Below are positions 17,107 through 26,498 of a DNA stretch of 64,000 bases, one piece after another. The stretch is from positions 723,360 to 787,359 of the forward strand of contig JAMLJH010000001.1 in the NCBI GenBank assembly GCA_023953615.1. The letters run 5' to 3'. A model generated the notes under the pieces. It saw only the letters and a program-made list of their open reading frames with translations, made no database searches and was not told the DNA's origin. Numbering within the stretch: position 1 is the first letter of the stretch; each line of letters begins with the position of its first letter. The position numbers were made by a program, and so were the translations under genes. This stretch comes from Verrucomicrobiia bacterium (lineage in GTDB: Bacteria; Verrucomicrobiota; Verrucomicrobiia; Limisphaerales; JADLHS01).

Positions 17107-18438
17107 CTAGTTAAGCGGTTTGATGGAAAGGTTACGGAACATGACCGGGTCATTGTGCCCGGCGAAACCAAAATGTCCAGAGGTGCGGCTCACGCCCGGA
17201 TGCGCGTGTCCGGCCATGAAGTCCGTCACCTTGGACAGGTCGGCGTTGAGAATCACCGTCCCGTTCAGCTCCACTTTGATGGTGTGCCCGATGACGGTAA
17301 CCTCTTCATAATTCCATTCGCCGATGGGGCGTTGATAACCGCGCTGCGCGGCGACCATGCCGTACGCCGAGCCGTGCGCCTGCCGGGGGTCAATCTGGCT
17401 GCCGGTGGCCTGCTCGTAATGGTCATCCAGCACCTGTGATTCGCACATGCCCACATAGGCCGCGTCGCCCGTTCCCGGATAGCGAATGGCCAGACCGTTG
17501 TTACCACCGGGGGGCAGTTTGAATTCCAGTCGCGCCACAAAGTCGCCGTAACTGGCATCGGTGTAAATCGTACCGCCGCGCTTGGGCTTGCAGGTGATGG
17601 CGCCCGCCTCGATCTCGTAATTGTCAATCGGCCCCGACCAACCGGCAAAACTATGACCGTTAAAAATGGATTTGAATCCGCCCGCGTCCTTGCCGCGCAC
17701 GCGTTGGTTGGCCTCCGTGCTGCCGATCTCCCGGATGAACACATTGCGCCAGCGGATTTCGCCGCCGTGCGTTTGCAGTTGGATCGGTCCCGCGACGGGC
17801 AGCGGCAGTTTGCGATCGTAATAATTTTCCATGCGCGCGCCATCCACCGTCTGTTGGCCATTCAGCCAGATCCAGGCGCGTTCGCCGCACAGAATCACGC
17901 GCAGCGAATTCCATTCGCCAAACGGTTTATCGGCCTTCACCAGCGGGTCCTTGCCGGGCGCACCCGGACTGTTGTTCCAAAGCGCTCCCGAGCCTTTATC
18001 CGCACCGATGCTGAATTTGTCCTGCTCGGTGGAATCCCAAATCTGCACCTGCGGACAGCCACGCAGATAAACGCCACTATCCGCGCGCGGCACGGTGCGA
18101 TACTCCAGCAACAACTCGAAATCCCGGTAGTTCTTATCCGTGGTCAGATACAAACCCTGCCCATCATTGACCAGTTCGCCATTTTGCACCGACCAATGCG
18201 CCCGGATGTCCGCCAGGCTATCGCGCTTCTTCTGGTTTAGATCCGCCTCGGGTAACGCGAGGTATTTCCGCGGGTCTTCCGTGGACGCGCCCCACCAGCC
18301 GGAAAGATCACTACCATTGAACAAAGCCGTGAAGCCGGCGGGCGGAAGGTTATTGGCCGCACGCGAGCCAGTCGTGCTGCAACCAGTAAAAATAACTGCG
18401 CCGATCAACGACACAGCCACGAACATGATTTTCTTCAT
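17107..18438 (-). CDS. Lipoprotein with two DUF1080 domains
   Basis: 443 residues. A lipobox FTGC near residue 20 anchors it. Two DUF1080 (3-keto-disaccharide hydrolase / concanavalin-like) domains follow: the first from about 34 (FTALFNGSDLSGWWG, later DSGVYLRGCPQVQIWD), the second from about 253 (FKSIFNGHSFAGWSG, later NNGLAIRYPGTG). Some family members cleave 3-keto-glycosides made by Gfo/Idh/MocA-type enzymes, and the neighbouring exported oxidoreductase supports this. It is probably the first gene of a two-gene unit. The first domain carries an insertion with PEADLNQKKRDS not present in the second. Confidence 0.88.
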   Translation of the reverse strand: MKKIMFVAVSLIGAVIFTGCSTTGSRAANNLPPAGFTALFNGSDLSGWWGASTEDPRKYLALPEADLNQKKRDSLADIRAHWSVQNGELVNDGQGLYLTTDKNYRDFELLLEYRTVPRADSGVYLRGCPQVQIWDSTEQDKFSIGADKGSGALWNNSPGAPGKDPLVKADKPFGEWNSLRVILCGERAWIWLNGQQTVDGARMENYYDRKLPLPVAGPIQLQTHGGEIRWRNVFIREIGSTEANQRVRGKDAGGFKSIFNGHSFAGWSGPIDNYEIEAGAITCKPKRGGTIYTDASYGDFVARLEFKLPPGGNNGLAIRYPGTGDAAYVGMCESQVLDDHYEQATGSQIDPRQAHGSAYGMVAAQRGYQRPIGEWNYEEVTVIGHTIKVELNGTVILNADLSKVTDFMAGHAHPGVSRTSGHFGFAGHNDPVMFRNLSIKPLN

Positions 18439-19143
18439 TGCGGGAGATAATTTTACAAGACGCGCGGCTCCGACAAGCTTAAATGCTATTTTTTATTCTC
18501 CCCTCACCGGTAATCTCCTCGGTGGAGCGCGCTTGCCGGACCAACAGCAACTTCCAAATCCCTCTGCCGCGGCTCGCTTTTCAAGAGCGTCGCTGGCTGA
18601 CAACCACGGATAAGCTTCAGCGTGCCCCCTCCGTTTATCGGATGATCTCCCGGTGCGCTCCCGGGTGGCAACCCGATTCCAGTCAGGCAATCGCGCACTG
18701 GTACCGACGTTGCTTTCACCCAGTGCGTATGTCCGCCATCACCGCTGAATCCATCCGAATCGAACCCGCCGCCACGAGCCAAAAGCTCAGGTTTCCGTGG
18801 AAAAAAATGCTGCTGTGGGTGGTCGCCAGCCTGGCATTAGGACTGATCTTCGCACTGACCCTGCCGCTGCGCGTCTCGTAAAACCTCCGTTTCAAGGCAC
18901 CACTGTCCCGTTTCAAGGCGGCGCTACGCCGATCTATATGGTTCGTTGGCCACTTCTTAATCCTTGAGTCGCGTGATCGCTGTTCAATGAGAAGGCCGGG
19001 TGGAGCGGGCAACACACCCGTAACCGATCAGTGACTCATCGCCCCGAGCTACAGCAAGCGTTCAGTCGAGCATGACGCAAGCGACAAAGTAGAAATCGGA
19101 CGGCCCAAACTCGTGCGACAACAGTTCGCAAAGCTACGTACGG
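18439..19143. other. Long spacer with one possible small gene
   Basis: 705 bp between two minus-strand lipoprotein genes. Apart from a possible 50-residue membrane protein I see no gene. The stretch 18490-18720 is G+C-rich with local inverted pairs (for example CACTGG and CCAGTG around 18697-18726), but it matches no riboswitch or RNA class that I can recognise. None of the hairpin modules seen elsewhere occurs here. Confidence 0.5.
18729..18881 (+). CDS. Possible 50-residue single-helix membrane protein
   Basis: ATG-initiated, with polar N-terminus MSAITAESIRIEPAATSQ, a basic FPWKK edge and one strong helix (MLLWVVASLALGLIFALTL). The topology is natural for a small membrane protein, but there is no clear ribosome site and the same frame is open further upstream. 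No homologue is recalled. It may be chance. Confidence 0.3.
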   Translation: MSAITAESIRIEPAATSQKLRFPWKKMLLWVVASLALGLIFALTLPLRVS

Positions 19144-19743
19144 TTAGTTCAGATTCCGGTAATACAAATCCTTCGCTTCGATTTTCATGCCGGAATTGTG
19201 GCCTTGAATCGCGAAGTGGCCGGTCGTGTATTCGGTGTCGTCGTAGGTCATTACCGGTTGATCGTTGATCCAGAATTGAATGTGGCTGCCGACGGCGCGG
19301 ATGCGGTAATCGAACCACTCGCCGTCCTTGGTGAGTAACGTCGTGGCCTTGCCCGTCGGTTTGCCCGGCTTCCACAACCAGCCGGTGTAGGCTTCCTGGC
19401 TGTGGCAAATCTGCGCTTCGTAACCGCGCGGGAAACCGTCCGGATTATCCACTGGCGGATGGGCGCGGAAGTACAGTCCGCTATTCGCTTTTGCACCCTG
19501 CTCGGTGATGCGAAACTTGCCCTTGAACTCAAAGTCGGTGGCGGTGGCGTCCGTATAGATGTGGCCCATGCCACCCAGGCCAATCAGCACGCCGTTCTGC
19601 ACGGACCAGGTGGCTTTGCCGCGCACGGTCCAACCGGACAGGTCCTGGCCATTGAACAGCGAGATCCAACCGGATTCATGCCGTTGCTGCGTGCAACAAC
19701 CGGCCACCAACAGCGCCACCCCGAGGAAGATAAATTTTTTCAT
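19144..19743 (-). CDS. DUF1080-domain lipoprotein
   Basis: 199 residues, lipobox LVAGC at residues 12-16, then one DUF1080 domain of normal length (WISLFNGQDLSGW at the start, ANSGLYFRAHPPVDNPDG in the middle, FAIQGHNSGMKIEAKDLYYRNL at the end). The concanavalin-like fold is shared with 3-keto-disaccharide hydrolases, so a role in exported sugar catabolism is likely. It is monocistronic and divergent from the CocE-like gene, with about 100 bp between their starts. Confidence 0.9.
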   Translation of the reverse strand: MKKFIFLGVALLVAGCCTQQRHESGWISLFNGQDLSGWTVRGKATWSVQNGVLIGLGGMGHIYTDATATDFEFKGKFRITEQGAKANSGLYFRAHPPVDNPDGFPRGYEAQICHSQEAYTGWLWKPGKPTGKATTLLTKDGEWFDYRIRAVGSHIQFWINDQPVMTYDDTEYTTGHFAIQGHNSGMKIEAKDLYYRNLN

Positions 19744-19844
19744 GTAATCAGATTTGTCGCGACCACTCTATCGTTCGCGCGCGGAATGAAAAGACTGAAT
19801 CACGCGGCTGGACTTGCCGCCGCCAATCTTGGTTGAATAACCGC

Positions 19845-21572
19845 ATGAGGACCCAATGTTCTGTTTTGCCCCGGGCCGCGTGGCTCGGTGTCGGGCTGCT
19901 GCTTGGCTCGTGGTTGGCGGTCGTAGCCGCAACGCCGGTTGTCTTTGAAGCCAACGTCATGATGACCATGCGCGACGGGATCAAACTGGCCGCCAACGTG
20001 TGGCGCCCGCAAACTGAGGGGCGTTATCCCGTGATTTTGATGCGGTCGCCCTACGGCAAGATGGATGAAAATTGGGGCGACGCGAAACGCTATACCGAAG
20101 CGGGCTACGTGATGGTGACGCAGGATTGTCGCGGGCGCGGCCAATCGGAAGGAGTGTGGGATCCGTTTGCCTACGATGTGGAGGATGGGTTTGACACGCA
20201 GGAATGGGTGGGCCAACAACCGTGGTGCGACGGCAAAATCGGTACAGCCGGCGGTTCGTACGTGGGTTGGACTCAATGGGCCTCCGCCGCGAAGGCGAGT
20301 CCATATCTCCAGGCGATGGTGCCGGTGGTGCCGTTTGAAAACGCTTACGAAGTGGCTTACGACGGCGGCGCCATGCAACTAGGTTTGTTGATGGGCTGGG
20401 GTGCGCTGGTCGGCGGGGCGGACGTTAAACCGGAACGATTAATCGAGGTGTTTCAACATCTTCCGCTCAACACTTTTGGCGATCAATTTGCCAAGAAAAT
20501 TTTCTATCTCAACGACTGGGTTGCGCATCCCACCTACGATGATTATTGGCAACGGCGGAGCATTGACCATCAGTTCGCCGAGGTAACGGTGCCGATCCTG
20601 AACATCGGCGGCTGGTATGACATTTTTTCCAAACCCACATTGGAGATGGCGGCCCAGGTGCGCGCGCAATCCCGGGTGCGCGAAGTGCGGCGCAATCAAG
20701 TGGTGGTGATGGGGCCGTGGGCGCACGGGGTGGGCGGGCAAAAAGTGGGCGAGCTGGATTTTGGCGCGGCGGCGCGCTTCAACACCGGCGAATGGCAGTT
20801 CAAGTGGTTCGAGTTTTGGTTGAAAGGCCATGAAACCGGCGTGCAAGACTGGCCCGCCTATTACCTGTTTGTGATGGGCGAAAACCAGTGGCGCGGCGAA
20901 AATGAATGGCCGCTCAAGCGCACGCAATACGCGTCCTACTACTTGCACAGCGGCGGCCAGGCCAATTCGCTGAACGGCGATGGTCGCCTCGATACCATCG
21001 TGCCGAAACAGGAGCCGGCGGATGTGTTTACCTATGACGGCAAAAACCCCGTGCCCACCACGGGCGGCAACAACCTGATCGGCGCGCCCGCCGGTCCGTT
21101 CGATCAAACCACCGTGGAACAACGCAACGATGTGCTGGTTTATTCCACGGCCCCGCTGGAACAGGACGTGGAGGTGACGGGGCCGGTAAAGTTGATTTTG
21201 CACGCGGCCTCCAGTGCGCGGGACACGGATTTCACCGCCAAACTCGTGGACGTGCATCCGGACGGCAAAGCTTACAATTTGTGCGACGGCATCATCCGCG
21301 CGCGCCATCGGCACGGCCCGGCATCATCGGAGTTGCTGCCGCCGGGTCAGGTTGAGCGCTTCGAAATTGATCTGTGGGTCACGAGTAATTTATTCAAACG
21401 CGGGCATCGCATCCGACTGGAAGTTTCCAGCAGCAACTTCCCGCGCTTCGACCGCAATCCGAACAGCGGCAAACCGTTTGGCACCGACACCGAATTGCTG
21501 ACGGCGCAACAAACCATCCGCCATGATGCGAAACATCCCTCGCAGTTGGTGCTGCCAATCATTCCACGATGA
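19845..21572 (+). CDS. Exported CocE/NonD-family serine hydrolase
   Basis: 575 residues. The signal peptide (AAWLGVGLLLGSWLAVVAA) is followed by an alpha/beta-hydrolase domain with nucleophile GGSYVG (about 135-140), the acid in GGWYDIF (about 255-261) and the His in GPWAHG (about 290-295). The C-terminal half is the jelly-roll of the X-Pro dipeptidyl-peptidase/CocE group (PLEQDVEVTGPVKL onward). Members hydrolyse esters, acylated antibiotics or X-Pro peptides. The ATG at 19845 was chosen over a TTG at 19833. Its stop overlaps the start of the ceramidase-like gene by 4 bp (ATGA), so the two are translationally coupled. Confidence 0.9.
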   Translation: MRTQCSVLPRAAWLGVGLLLGSWLAVVAATPVVFEANVMMTMRDGIKLAANVWRPQTEGRYPVILMRSPYGKMDENWGDAKRYTEAGYVMVTQDCRGRGQSEGVWDPFAYDVEDGFDTQEWVGQQPWCDGKIGTAGGSYVGWTQWASAAKASPYLQAMVPVVPFENAYEVAYDGGAMQLGLLMGWGALVGGADVKPERLIEVFQHLPLNTFGDQFAKKIFYLNDWVAHPTYDDYWQRRSIDHQFAEVTVPILNIGGWYDIFSKPTLEMAAQVRAQSRVREVRRNQVVVMGPWAHGVGGQKVGELDFGAAARFNTGEWQFKWFEFWLKGHETGVQDWPAYYLFVMGENQWRGENEWPLKRTQYASYYLHSGGQANSLNGDGRLDTIVPKQEPADVFTYDGKNPVPTTGGNNLIGAPAGPFDQTTVEQRNDVLVYSTAPLEQDVEVTGPVKLILHAASSARDTDFTAKLVDVHPDGKAYNLCDGIIRARHRHGPASSELLPPGQVERFEIDLWVTSNLFKRGHRIRLEVSSSNFPRFDRNPNSGKPFGTDTELLTAQQTIRHDAKHPSQLVLPIIPR

Positions 21573-22942
21573 ACCCAACTCTCCTTCCGTTCCGATGCCC
21601 AATCCGTCAGCGGGGCGGGATCAAACCCAGGGGCAATTCTTTCCGGCGCCGGATCGGCCTCATCGTCACCTGCGTTTTCATCATCGGGGTGGCGCACGCG
21701 GATGAGGGTCAATTGCTGGCCGGGGCGGCCCGGGTGAATCTGACGCCGCCGTTGGCAATGCGGGTGGCGCTGGGCGGTTACGGCGAACGCCTGAGCCGTC
21801 CGGCGACCGGCGTTCACGATGCGGTTTGGGCAAAGGCATTGGTGCTGACGCAAGGCGAACGCAAATTTGCTCTGGTCACCGCGGACGTGCTGGCGTTTCC
21901 GCCACAGTTCAAAGCGGCAGTGGTCGCGCGACTGGCGACGACCGGTTGGAACGCCAATCAAATCCTGCTACTGGCCAGTCATTCTCACACGAGTTTCGAC
22001 ATGATGGCGCTGCATCCGGGCAACCGGTTTGATCTCCCGCAAATGGGCATTTTCCACAAGGAACTATTCGAGCGCACGGCGGAACAATTGGCCGAGGTCA
22101 TCCGCGCGGCGGCCCAGGCAATCGTGCCGGCCCAGGCCGGTTCGGCGAACGTCACCGTGCCGGATCGCAATCGCAATCGGCGCTCCGGCTTGCGCACCCA
22201 CGATCCGAGTTTGACCGTGACGCGAGTGGATACGCGCAGCGGTCAGCCGCTGGCCGTGCTCGTCAATTGGACCGCGCACCCCACGTTCATGGATGCCGAA
22301 GACATGTGGTTTTCGGGTGATTGGCCGGGGCACTTGCAGCGCACGCTGGAAGCGCTCATCGGATCGAACGTGGTCGCGATGTTTTACAACGGCGCGGAGG
22401 GTGATCAATCCCCCACGCCGCCCGCCAACGTGACGAGCCACTGGGAACGCGCCGAGCGTTACGGTCGCGAAATGGGCCTCGAGGCGTGGCGCGTTTGGGA
22501 AAAAATTGCGCCACACGAAGTCACGGAATTTGCATGGCACACGGAAACCATTGCGTTGCCCCAAATCACCTGGCACGCGGACTTCATGAAAACCGGCGGG
22601 ACAGAATACGGTTTGAACAAAGCCACGATTGGCAATCTGCTGGGCGCGTTGCTGCCGACGCAAACGCACAGCACCGCGCTGCGTTTGGGCGACCTCGTCA
22701 TTTTGGGAGTGCCGGGCGAAATGGCGTCCGAGTTGGGGCTGACCATCAAAGCCCAGGCGCGTGAATTTACCGACGCCAAGTGTGTGACCATCGGCGGCCT
22801 GGCTGACGAATGGGTGAGTTACATTTTACCGGCCACCGAATGGCGTAAAGGCGGGTACGAAGCGAGCGTCAGTTTTTACGGCGAAACCCTGGGCGACACC
22901 GTGATGGCGGGCGTCCTGCGCGCGGCGCGGGGATTGAAATAA
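21569..22942 (+). CDS. Exported neutral/alkaline ceramidase-like protein
   Basis: 457 residues. After a basic leader and signal helix (IGLIVTCVFIIGVAHA, about 30-45) comes the ceramidase_alk-type N-terminal domain: AGAARVNLTPP, then SHSHTSFD near 137 and NWTAHPTFMD near 231, which would supply zinc-binding histidines. The C-terminal immunoglobulin-like domain of full-length neutral ceramidases (about 650 residues) is absent, as in the many short bacterial members whose substrates are unknown. Coupling to the CocE-like hydrolase suggests joint action on an ester or amide substrate. Confidence 0.82.
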   Translation: MNPTLLPFRCPIRQRGGIKPRGNSFRRRIGLIVTCVFIIGVAHADEGQLLAGAARVNLTPPLAMRVALGGYGERLSRPATGVHDAVWAKALVLTQGERKFALVTADVLAFPPQFKAAVVARLATTGWNANQILLLASHSHTSFDMMALHPGNRFDLPQMGIFHKELFERTAEQLAEVIRAAAQAIVPAQAGSANVTVPDRNRNRRSGLRTHDPSLTVTRVDTRSGQPLAVLVNWTAHPTFMDAEDMWFSGDWPGHLQRTLEALIGSNVVAMFYNGAEGDQSPTPPANVTSHWERAERYGREMGLEAWRVWEKIAPHEVTEFAWHTETIALPQITWHADFMKTGGTEYGLNKATIGNLLGALLPTQTHSTALRLGDLVILGVPGEMASELGLTIKAQAREFTDAKCVTIGGLADEWVSYILPATEWRKGGYEASVSFYGETLGDTVMAGVLRAARGLK

Positions 22943-22955
22943 TCCGCACTCCGTT

Positions 22956-23909
22956 TTATTTGGCGTTCGCGCTCCGCCGTTCGGCGCGTTGCAATTCGCG
23001 GATCGGCCGGTAGCCCATCAGGATGATATTGTTTTCCTGGAGCAGTCGTTGCATGTCCGCATCGTGCGTGAAAACTTCGTATTGCGCAGCGCGCGTGGCC
23101 CACGAGCCGGTGATGGCTTTCAGCTCGTCCGTGGGCAGCGCGGCGTGAATGAAAAGTTCCGTCACTCCCGGCTTCAGATTTTTCACGATGCGCAGCCAGA
23201 ACTCTTTCACCCCGTTTTTTTCCTCGGGCAGTTCCTCGTAAACAAAATCGTCCGTGAACAAAATTCCCTGGGCGGCAATTTGCGCGCGCAGGTCCGGATG
23301 GCCAAACCGCGCCAGAGTTTTCTGCGACGCCATGCGCAACGGCAGATCAAACTCGCGTCCCAGTTGCACATAAACTTTCACGTAATCAGGATTCAGTTGC
23401 AGCGTGCCCATGTGCGAATCGAGATGGGTGACATCCACTCCGGCCGCGAGCGCCTTTTTGATTTGCGCCCGCCCTTCAATCAGCGCTTCCTCGGGTTGGG
23501 CGTGTTGGTAAACGTCCTCCACTTCGTGCCACAAATAGCCGTCCGGATCCAGCAGCCCCGGCACCAGCCGACGATCTGCCACCGGCCCCCAGCGATACTT
23601 GATCCACTCCGACGTATGGCACAGATGGATGCCAAAACTTGACTCGGGGTGTTGCCGCGCGTACGCGGCCATCTCCGGAAACCACGGGCACGGCACCATG
23701 AGGGTGGCCGAACGCATCGCGCCTTTTTCGAGTGATTCAATCGTTGCCAGATTGGCCGCGTGACACATGCCCGCGTCATCGCCGTTGACGATGAGAATTT
23801 TATCCGTGGCCTGATAACCGAGCCGTTCGGCCAGCGAACGCTGGTCGGCGCTGAATCCGGTTGTGGCGACCAGGCCAATGCCGAGAGCCAGAGTGAGGGT
23901 ACGTTTCAT
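22956..23909 (-). CDS. Exported YdjC/ChbG-family carbohydrate deacetylase
   Basis: 317 residues with signal peptide MKRTLTLALGIGLVATTGFSA. NGDDAGMC carries the catalytic and metal-binding aspartates, GIHLCHTSEW and THLDSHMG the metal-binding histidines. ChbG deacetylates chitooligosaccharides and relatives such as HpnK act on other N-acetyl groups; an exported version is probably glycan-directed. The frame is open to 23960, and an ATG at 23951 overlaps the previous stop as ATGA, so translational coupling with a longer leader is a real alternative. Confidence 0.85.
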   Translation of the reverse strand: MKRTLTLALGIGLVATTGFSADQRSLAERLGYQATDKILIVNGDDAGMCHAANLATIESLEKGAMRSATLMVPCPWFPEMAAYARQHPESSFGIHLCHTSEWIKYRWGPVADRRLVPGLLDPDGYLWHEVEDVYQHAQPEEALIEGRAQIKKALAAGVDVTHLDSHMGTLQLNPDYVKVYVQLGREFDLPLRMASQKTLARFGHPDLRAQIAAQGILFTDDFVYEELPEEKNGVKEFWLRIVKNLKPGVTELFIHAALPTDELKAITGSWATRAAQYEVFTHDADMQRLLQENNIILMGYRPIRELQRAERRSANAK

Positions 23910-23947
23910 GGAATATACGAGAGGCACGGTGTGGTTCATCGGCGAAA

Positions 23948-26386
23948 TCATTTCTCCCAAGCCAGCACCGGACGCGCCGGCCCGTCGTATGGCGCGGCGC
24001 CTTGAGGTTTGGTGGCACGCGGGCTGACGTTGATCAGTTTCGGGTCCGTGGTTTGGGGTGCGGCAATGAAACCGTAGTAGCGGCCCATCCAGTAATCTTC
24101 CAACCAGCCAATCGGCGGCGTCATCGCGTGGCCGTTGTCACCGCCGTCGTATTGAATCGCCGAGCGCGCGCCGAAATCCGGACCAATCTCACGCGGAGAG
24201 ATGGCGCGGGTGCCGCCCTGGTACGGCACGTAACCCGAACGCGGCGCGAGATCACGGCGGTGCGAGTTGTGGTAGGTGTAATTCACCAGGTCCAGCGACC
24301 ACTCGCGCAGGTGTTGTACGGCCTGCGGCGCTTCGCAATCATTTCCGGTCAAACTGCCGTAGATGAAATTGAAGAACGGCACCTGCTGCATCCGCATGAC
24401 TTCCCAATGACGTTCGAGGCTGCGCAGGTAAAGGGAGCGCAAATCCGGATCGTGCGCGTAACGGATCAACGGATGATAACAATGAAACGCCAGTTCATCA
24501 TCCCACGTCACGATGGAATCCGGCGGGAAGGTCAGCTTCTGGCGGACGGTGTAATTTTGATAACCCCACTGCAACAATTGCTCCAGCCCGGCCTGATACT
24601 TCGGGTCACCGGTCAAGGCCAGCGCGGTTTGCACGTACGTCTGCGCCTCCATGCCGTTCAAGCCGCGCGACTCGTAACCGTAGGGTCGCAGCAAATACTC
24701 CGGATCCCAGCGCCCCCAACGCGTGGGCTGACCATCCACGTCACGCAATACCCAACCGTTGTCCATGATGTGCGAAGTGATGTCGGCCAGATGCTTGGCG
24801 GCGCGTTGCCGCTCCGGCCCTTTGGCGGCCAGATCGTGGAACAGCGAAATCGCGTAATAGTGCGAGTTCACTTCGTCACTGGAAGTGTCGCCCTTCCAAA
24901 GCCACCGTCCGTCCGGAGTGGGATTCCATTTCGCGGGCAATCCGCCCGAGCCTTGCGTGGCCCGCGCGCCCTGGTCGCTCTTGACCGACCAGACGGCCCG
25001 CGCGAAAAAGCCGGGTTTGGCAGTAATGTCTCCCAACCAGATCAACGCCTTGAAAGTTTCCAGCGCCTCGGCGCGCGCCGCCGCGCTGCCGGTCGCGGCG
25101 AATTTGAACGTCATGGCGGCCAGATATTGCGCGCTGTTGCCGCCGTCGTTATCGCTGATTTCGCGCAACCAACCGTTTTGCTCGCCGGACCAATAAAGTT
25201 TATGCACAAAACCCAGCCGCTGGTAACCGCCCTCCTGCAATTCCCGCTCGAAGTAAGCCGCCTTCTTGGCCAGCGTGTACGGTTCGTACCGAATGATCCC
25301 CAGACCGCCATCCGTGGCGATGTAAACGGTGTGATCATTCACCGCGATGTCGCGAACGAATTCACCCGGCAACCAGCGTTGTACGCCAAAGTAGTGAAAC
25401 TCGCCGCCGGTCTGCCGAATGGCGCCCCGGCTCGTCCCAATCCACAGGTCGTCACCAAAACCGCGCGCCAGACAGGTGGTGTCCTCGTAGGGCAACCCTT
25501 CCGCGCCACGCCACGTCGTCAACGCCATCCCGCGCAATACCGCCACTCCGCGATCAGTGGCGATGTAAAGCCGGCTGCCCAGCGAGAGCAGGTCCCGCGT
25601 GACCCGCGACGGCATCATCCCCCAATCCACCGGGTCTTCGACAAAGGTGCGTCCTTCCAACAGCGCCAGCCGACCGCGCCGCAGCAAATAAAGCGTGCCG
25701 CTGTAGGAGGCGATGCGATCCACCGGCCCGATGTCCACGGGATGGCTCAGGATTTGCGTCCCGTCTTCCATGATCATCGTGGTGTCCGTCTGCAAGTAAC
25801 CGTTGGCCGGGCGGAGGTTGACGAATTTGCCGTCTTCGAAGCGATACACCTCGCTGCGCGTTGCCGCGTGAACCCGACCGAGGTGCAAACAAAAATCGTT
25901 GAATGACTGTTCATCCACGCGTGACCATTGGCCCGCGGCGAAGCGATGCGTCCCCTGTCCGCCCGTCGTCCAGAGCGCCTCGCCGAGTGAACGCATCCGC
26001 TTCACGTCGGTCGGCGCGCCCGCAACCTCCTGCAACGCGCCGTCCCGCAGCGCTTTCATCGTGCCGCCAACCACCACGAAAACCGTGTCGTCATGTACCG
26101 CAATGCTCGTGGCTGGTTTTTCCGTGGGAATTTTTTGCCCGATCTCTTGCAGATAAACTTCATCCGCCACTGGCGTCCACAAATGCGATGCGGCCGCTCC
26201 ACTTTGCGCCGGGCTGGCGAGCGGCTGAATCAGCGCACCAACAGCCAGCCCCAACGCAATCCCGGATGACGCGAAGGAAAGCTTGCGACCAATTTGACGG
26301 GCACATTTCGACACAAGCGCAATGCGGGCCGCGGAGCGATTTAGGGTTGGTCCGACCACTGGAATAGGACTCATTGCGCACAGCAT
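23948..26386 (-). CDS. Exported beta-propeller plus alpha/alpha-toroid protein
   Basis: 812 residues. A long leader ends in the signal helix SGIALGLAVGALIQPLA (about 42-58). Residues about 90-370 are short blade repeats (SLGSRLYIATDRGVAVLRG, DDLWIGTSRGAIRQTGGEF, DHTVYIATDGGLGIIRYE), like the reg_prop propellers of hybrid sensors but without kinase. Residues about 390-780 look like an (alpha/alpha) toroid of the glycosidase/lyase type (DEVNSHYYAISLFHDLA, LNGMEAQTYVQTALALTG, WDDELAFHCYHPLIRYAH). I know no enzyme with this arrangement. It may be a polysaccharide-binding or degrading enzyme. The start is uncertain because several in-frame starts precede the signal helix. Confidence 0.7.
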   Translation of the reverse strand: MLCAMSPIPVVGPTLNRSAARIALVSKCARQIGRKLSFASSGIALGLAVGALIQPLASPAQSGAAASHLWTPVADEVYLQEIGQKIPTEKPATSIAVHDDTVFVVVGGTMKALRDGALQEVAGAPTDVKRMRSLGEALWTTGGQGTHRFAAGQWSRVDEQSFNDFCLHLGRVHAATRSEVYRFEDGKFVNLRPANGYLQTDTTMIMEDGTQILSHPVDIGPVDRIASYSGTLYLLRRGRLALLEGRTFVEDPVDWGMMPSRVTRDLLSLGSRLYIATDRGVAVLRGMALTTWRGAEGLPYEDTTCLARGFGDDLWIGTSRGAIRQTGGEFHYFGVQRWLPGEFVRDIAVNDHTVYIATDGGLGIIRYEPYTLAKKAAYFERELQEGGYQRLGFVHKLYWSGEQNGWLREISDNDGGNSAQYLAAMTFKFAATGSAAARAEALETFKALIWLGDITAKPGFFARAVWSVKSDQGARATQGSGGLPAKWNPTPDGRWLWKGDTSSDEVNSHYYAISLFHDLAAKGPERQRAAKHLADITSHIMDNGWVLRDVDGQPTRWGRWDPEYLLRPYGYESRGLNGMEAQTYVQTALALTGDPKYQAGLEQLLQWGYQNYTVRQKLTFPPDSIVTWDDELAFHCYHPLIRYAHDPDLRSLYLRSLERHWEVMRMQQVPFFNFIYGSLTGNDCEAPQAVQHLREWSLDLVNYTYHNSHRRDLAPRSGYVPYQGGTRAISPREIGPDFGARSAIQYDGGDNGHAMTPPIGWLEDYWMGRYYGFIAAPQTTDPKLINVSPRATKPQGAAPYDGPARPVLAWEK

Positions 26387-26498
26387 GTTCAGCCGTGCGC
26401 GAGGGGTAAAGCCGAAAGCGCTGGCTCGCCGCCGCCAGCCGCGCCACCACTCGAATTTTTTCTGGCTAGGTCGGAAGGTAAGTCAGATAGTTCTGACC
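26387..26498. promoter_or_regulatory. Short divergent promoter region
   Basis: 112 bp separate the start codons of the propeller/toroid protein and the putative glycosidase, which must therefore share a bidirectional control region. An A+T-rich patch (tcgaattttttctggctagg, 26452-26471) is the best candidate for promoter elements. No operator palindrome is obvious. Confidence 0.4.

Noticed and set aside
18490..18720. Riboswitch or structured RNA before a lipoprotein gene
   Set aside because: Inverted pairs exist but no known class core (cobalamin, TPP, FMN, SAM, glycine) could be matched on either strand.
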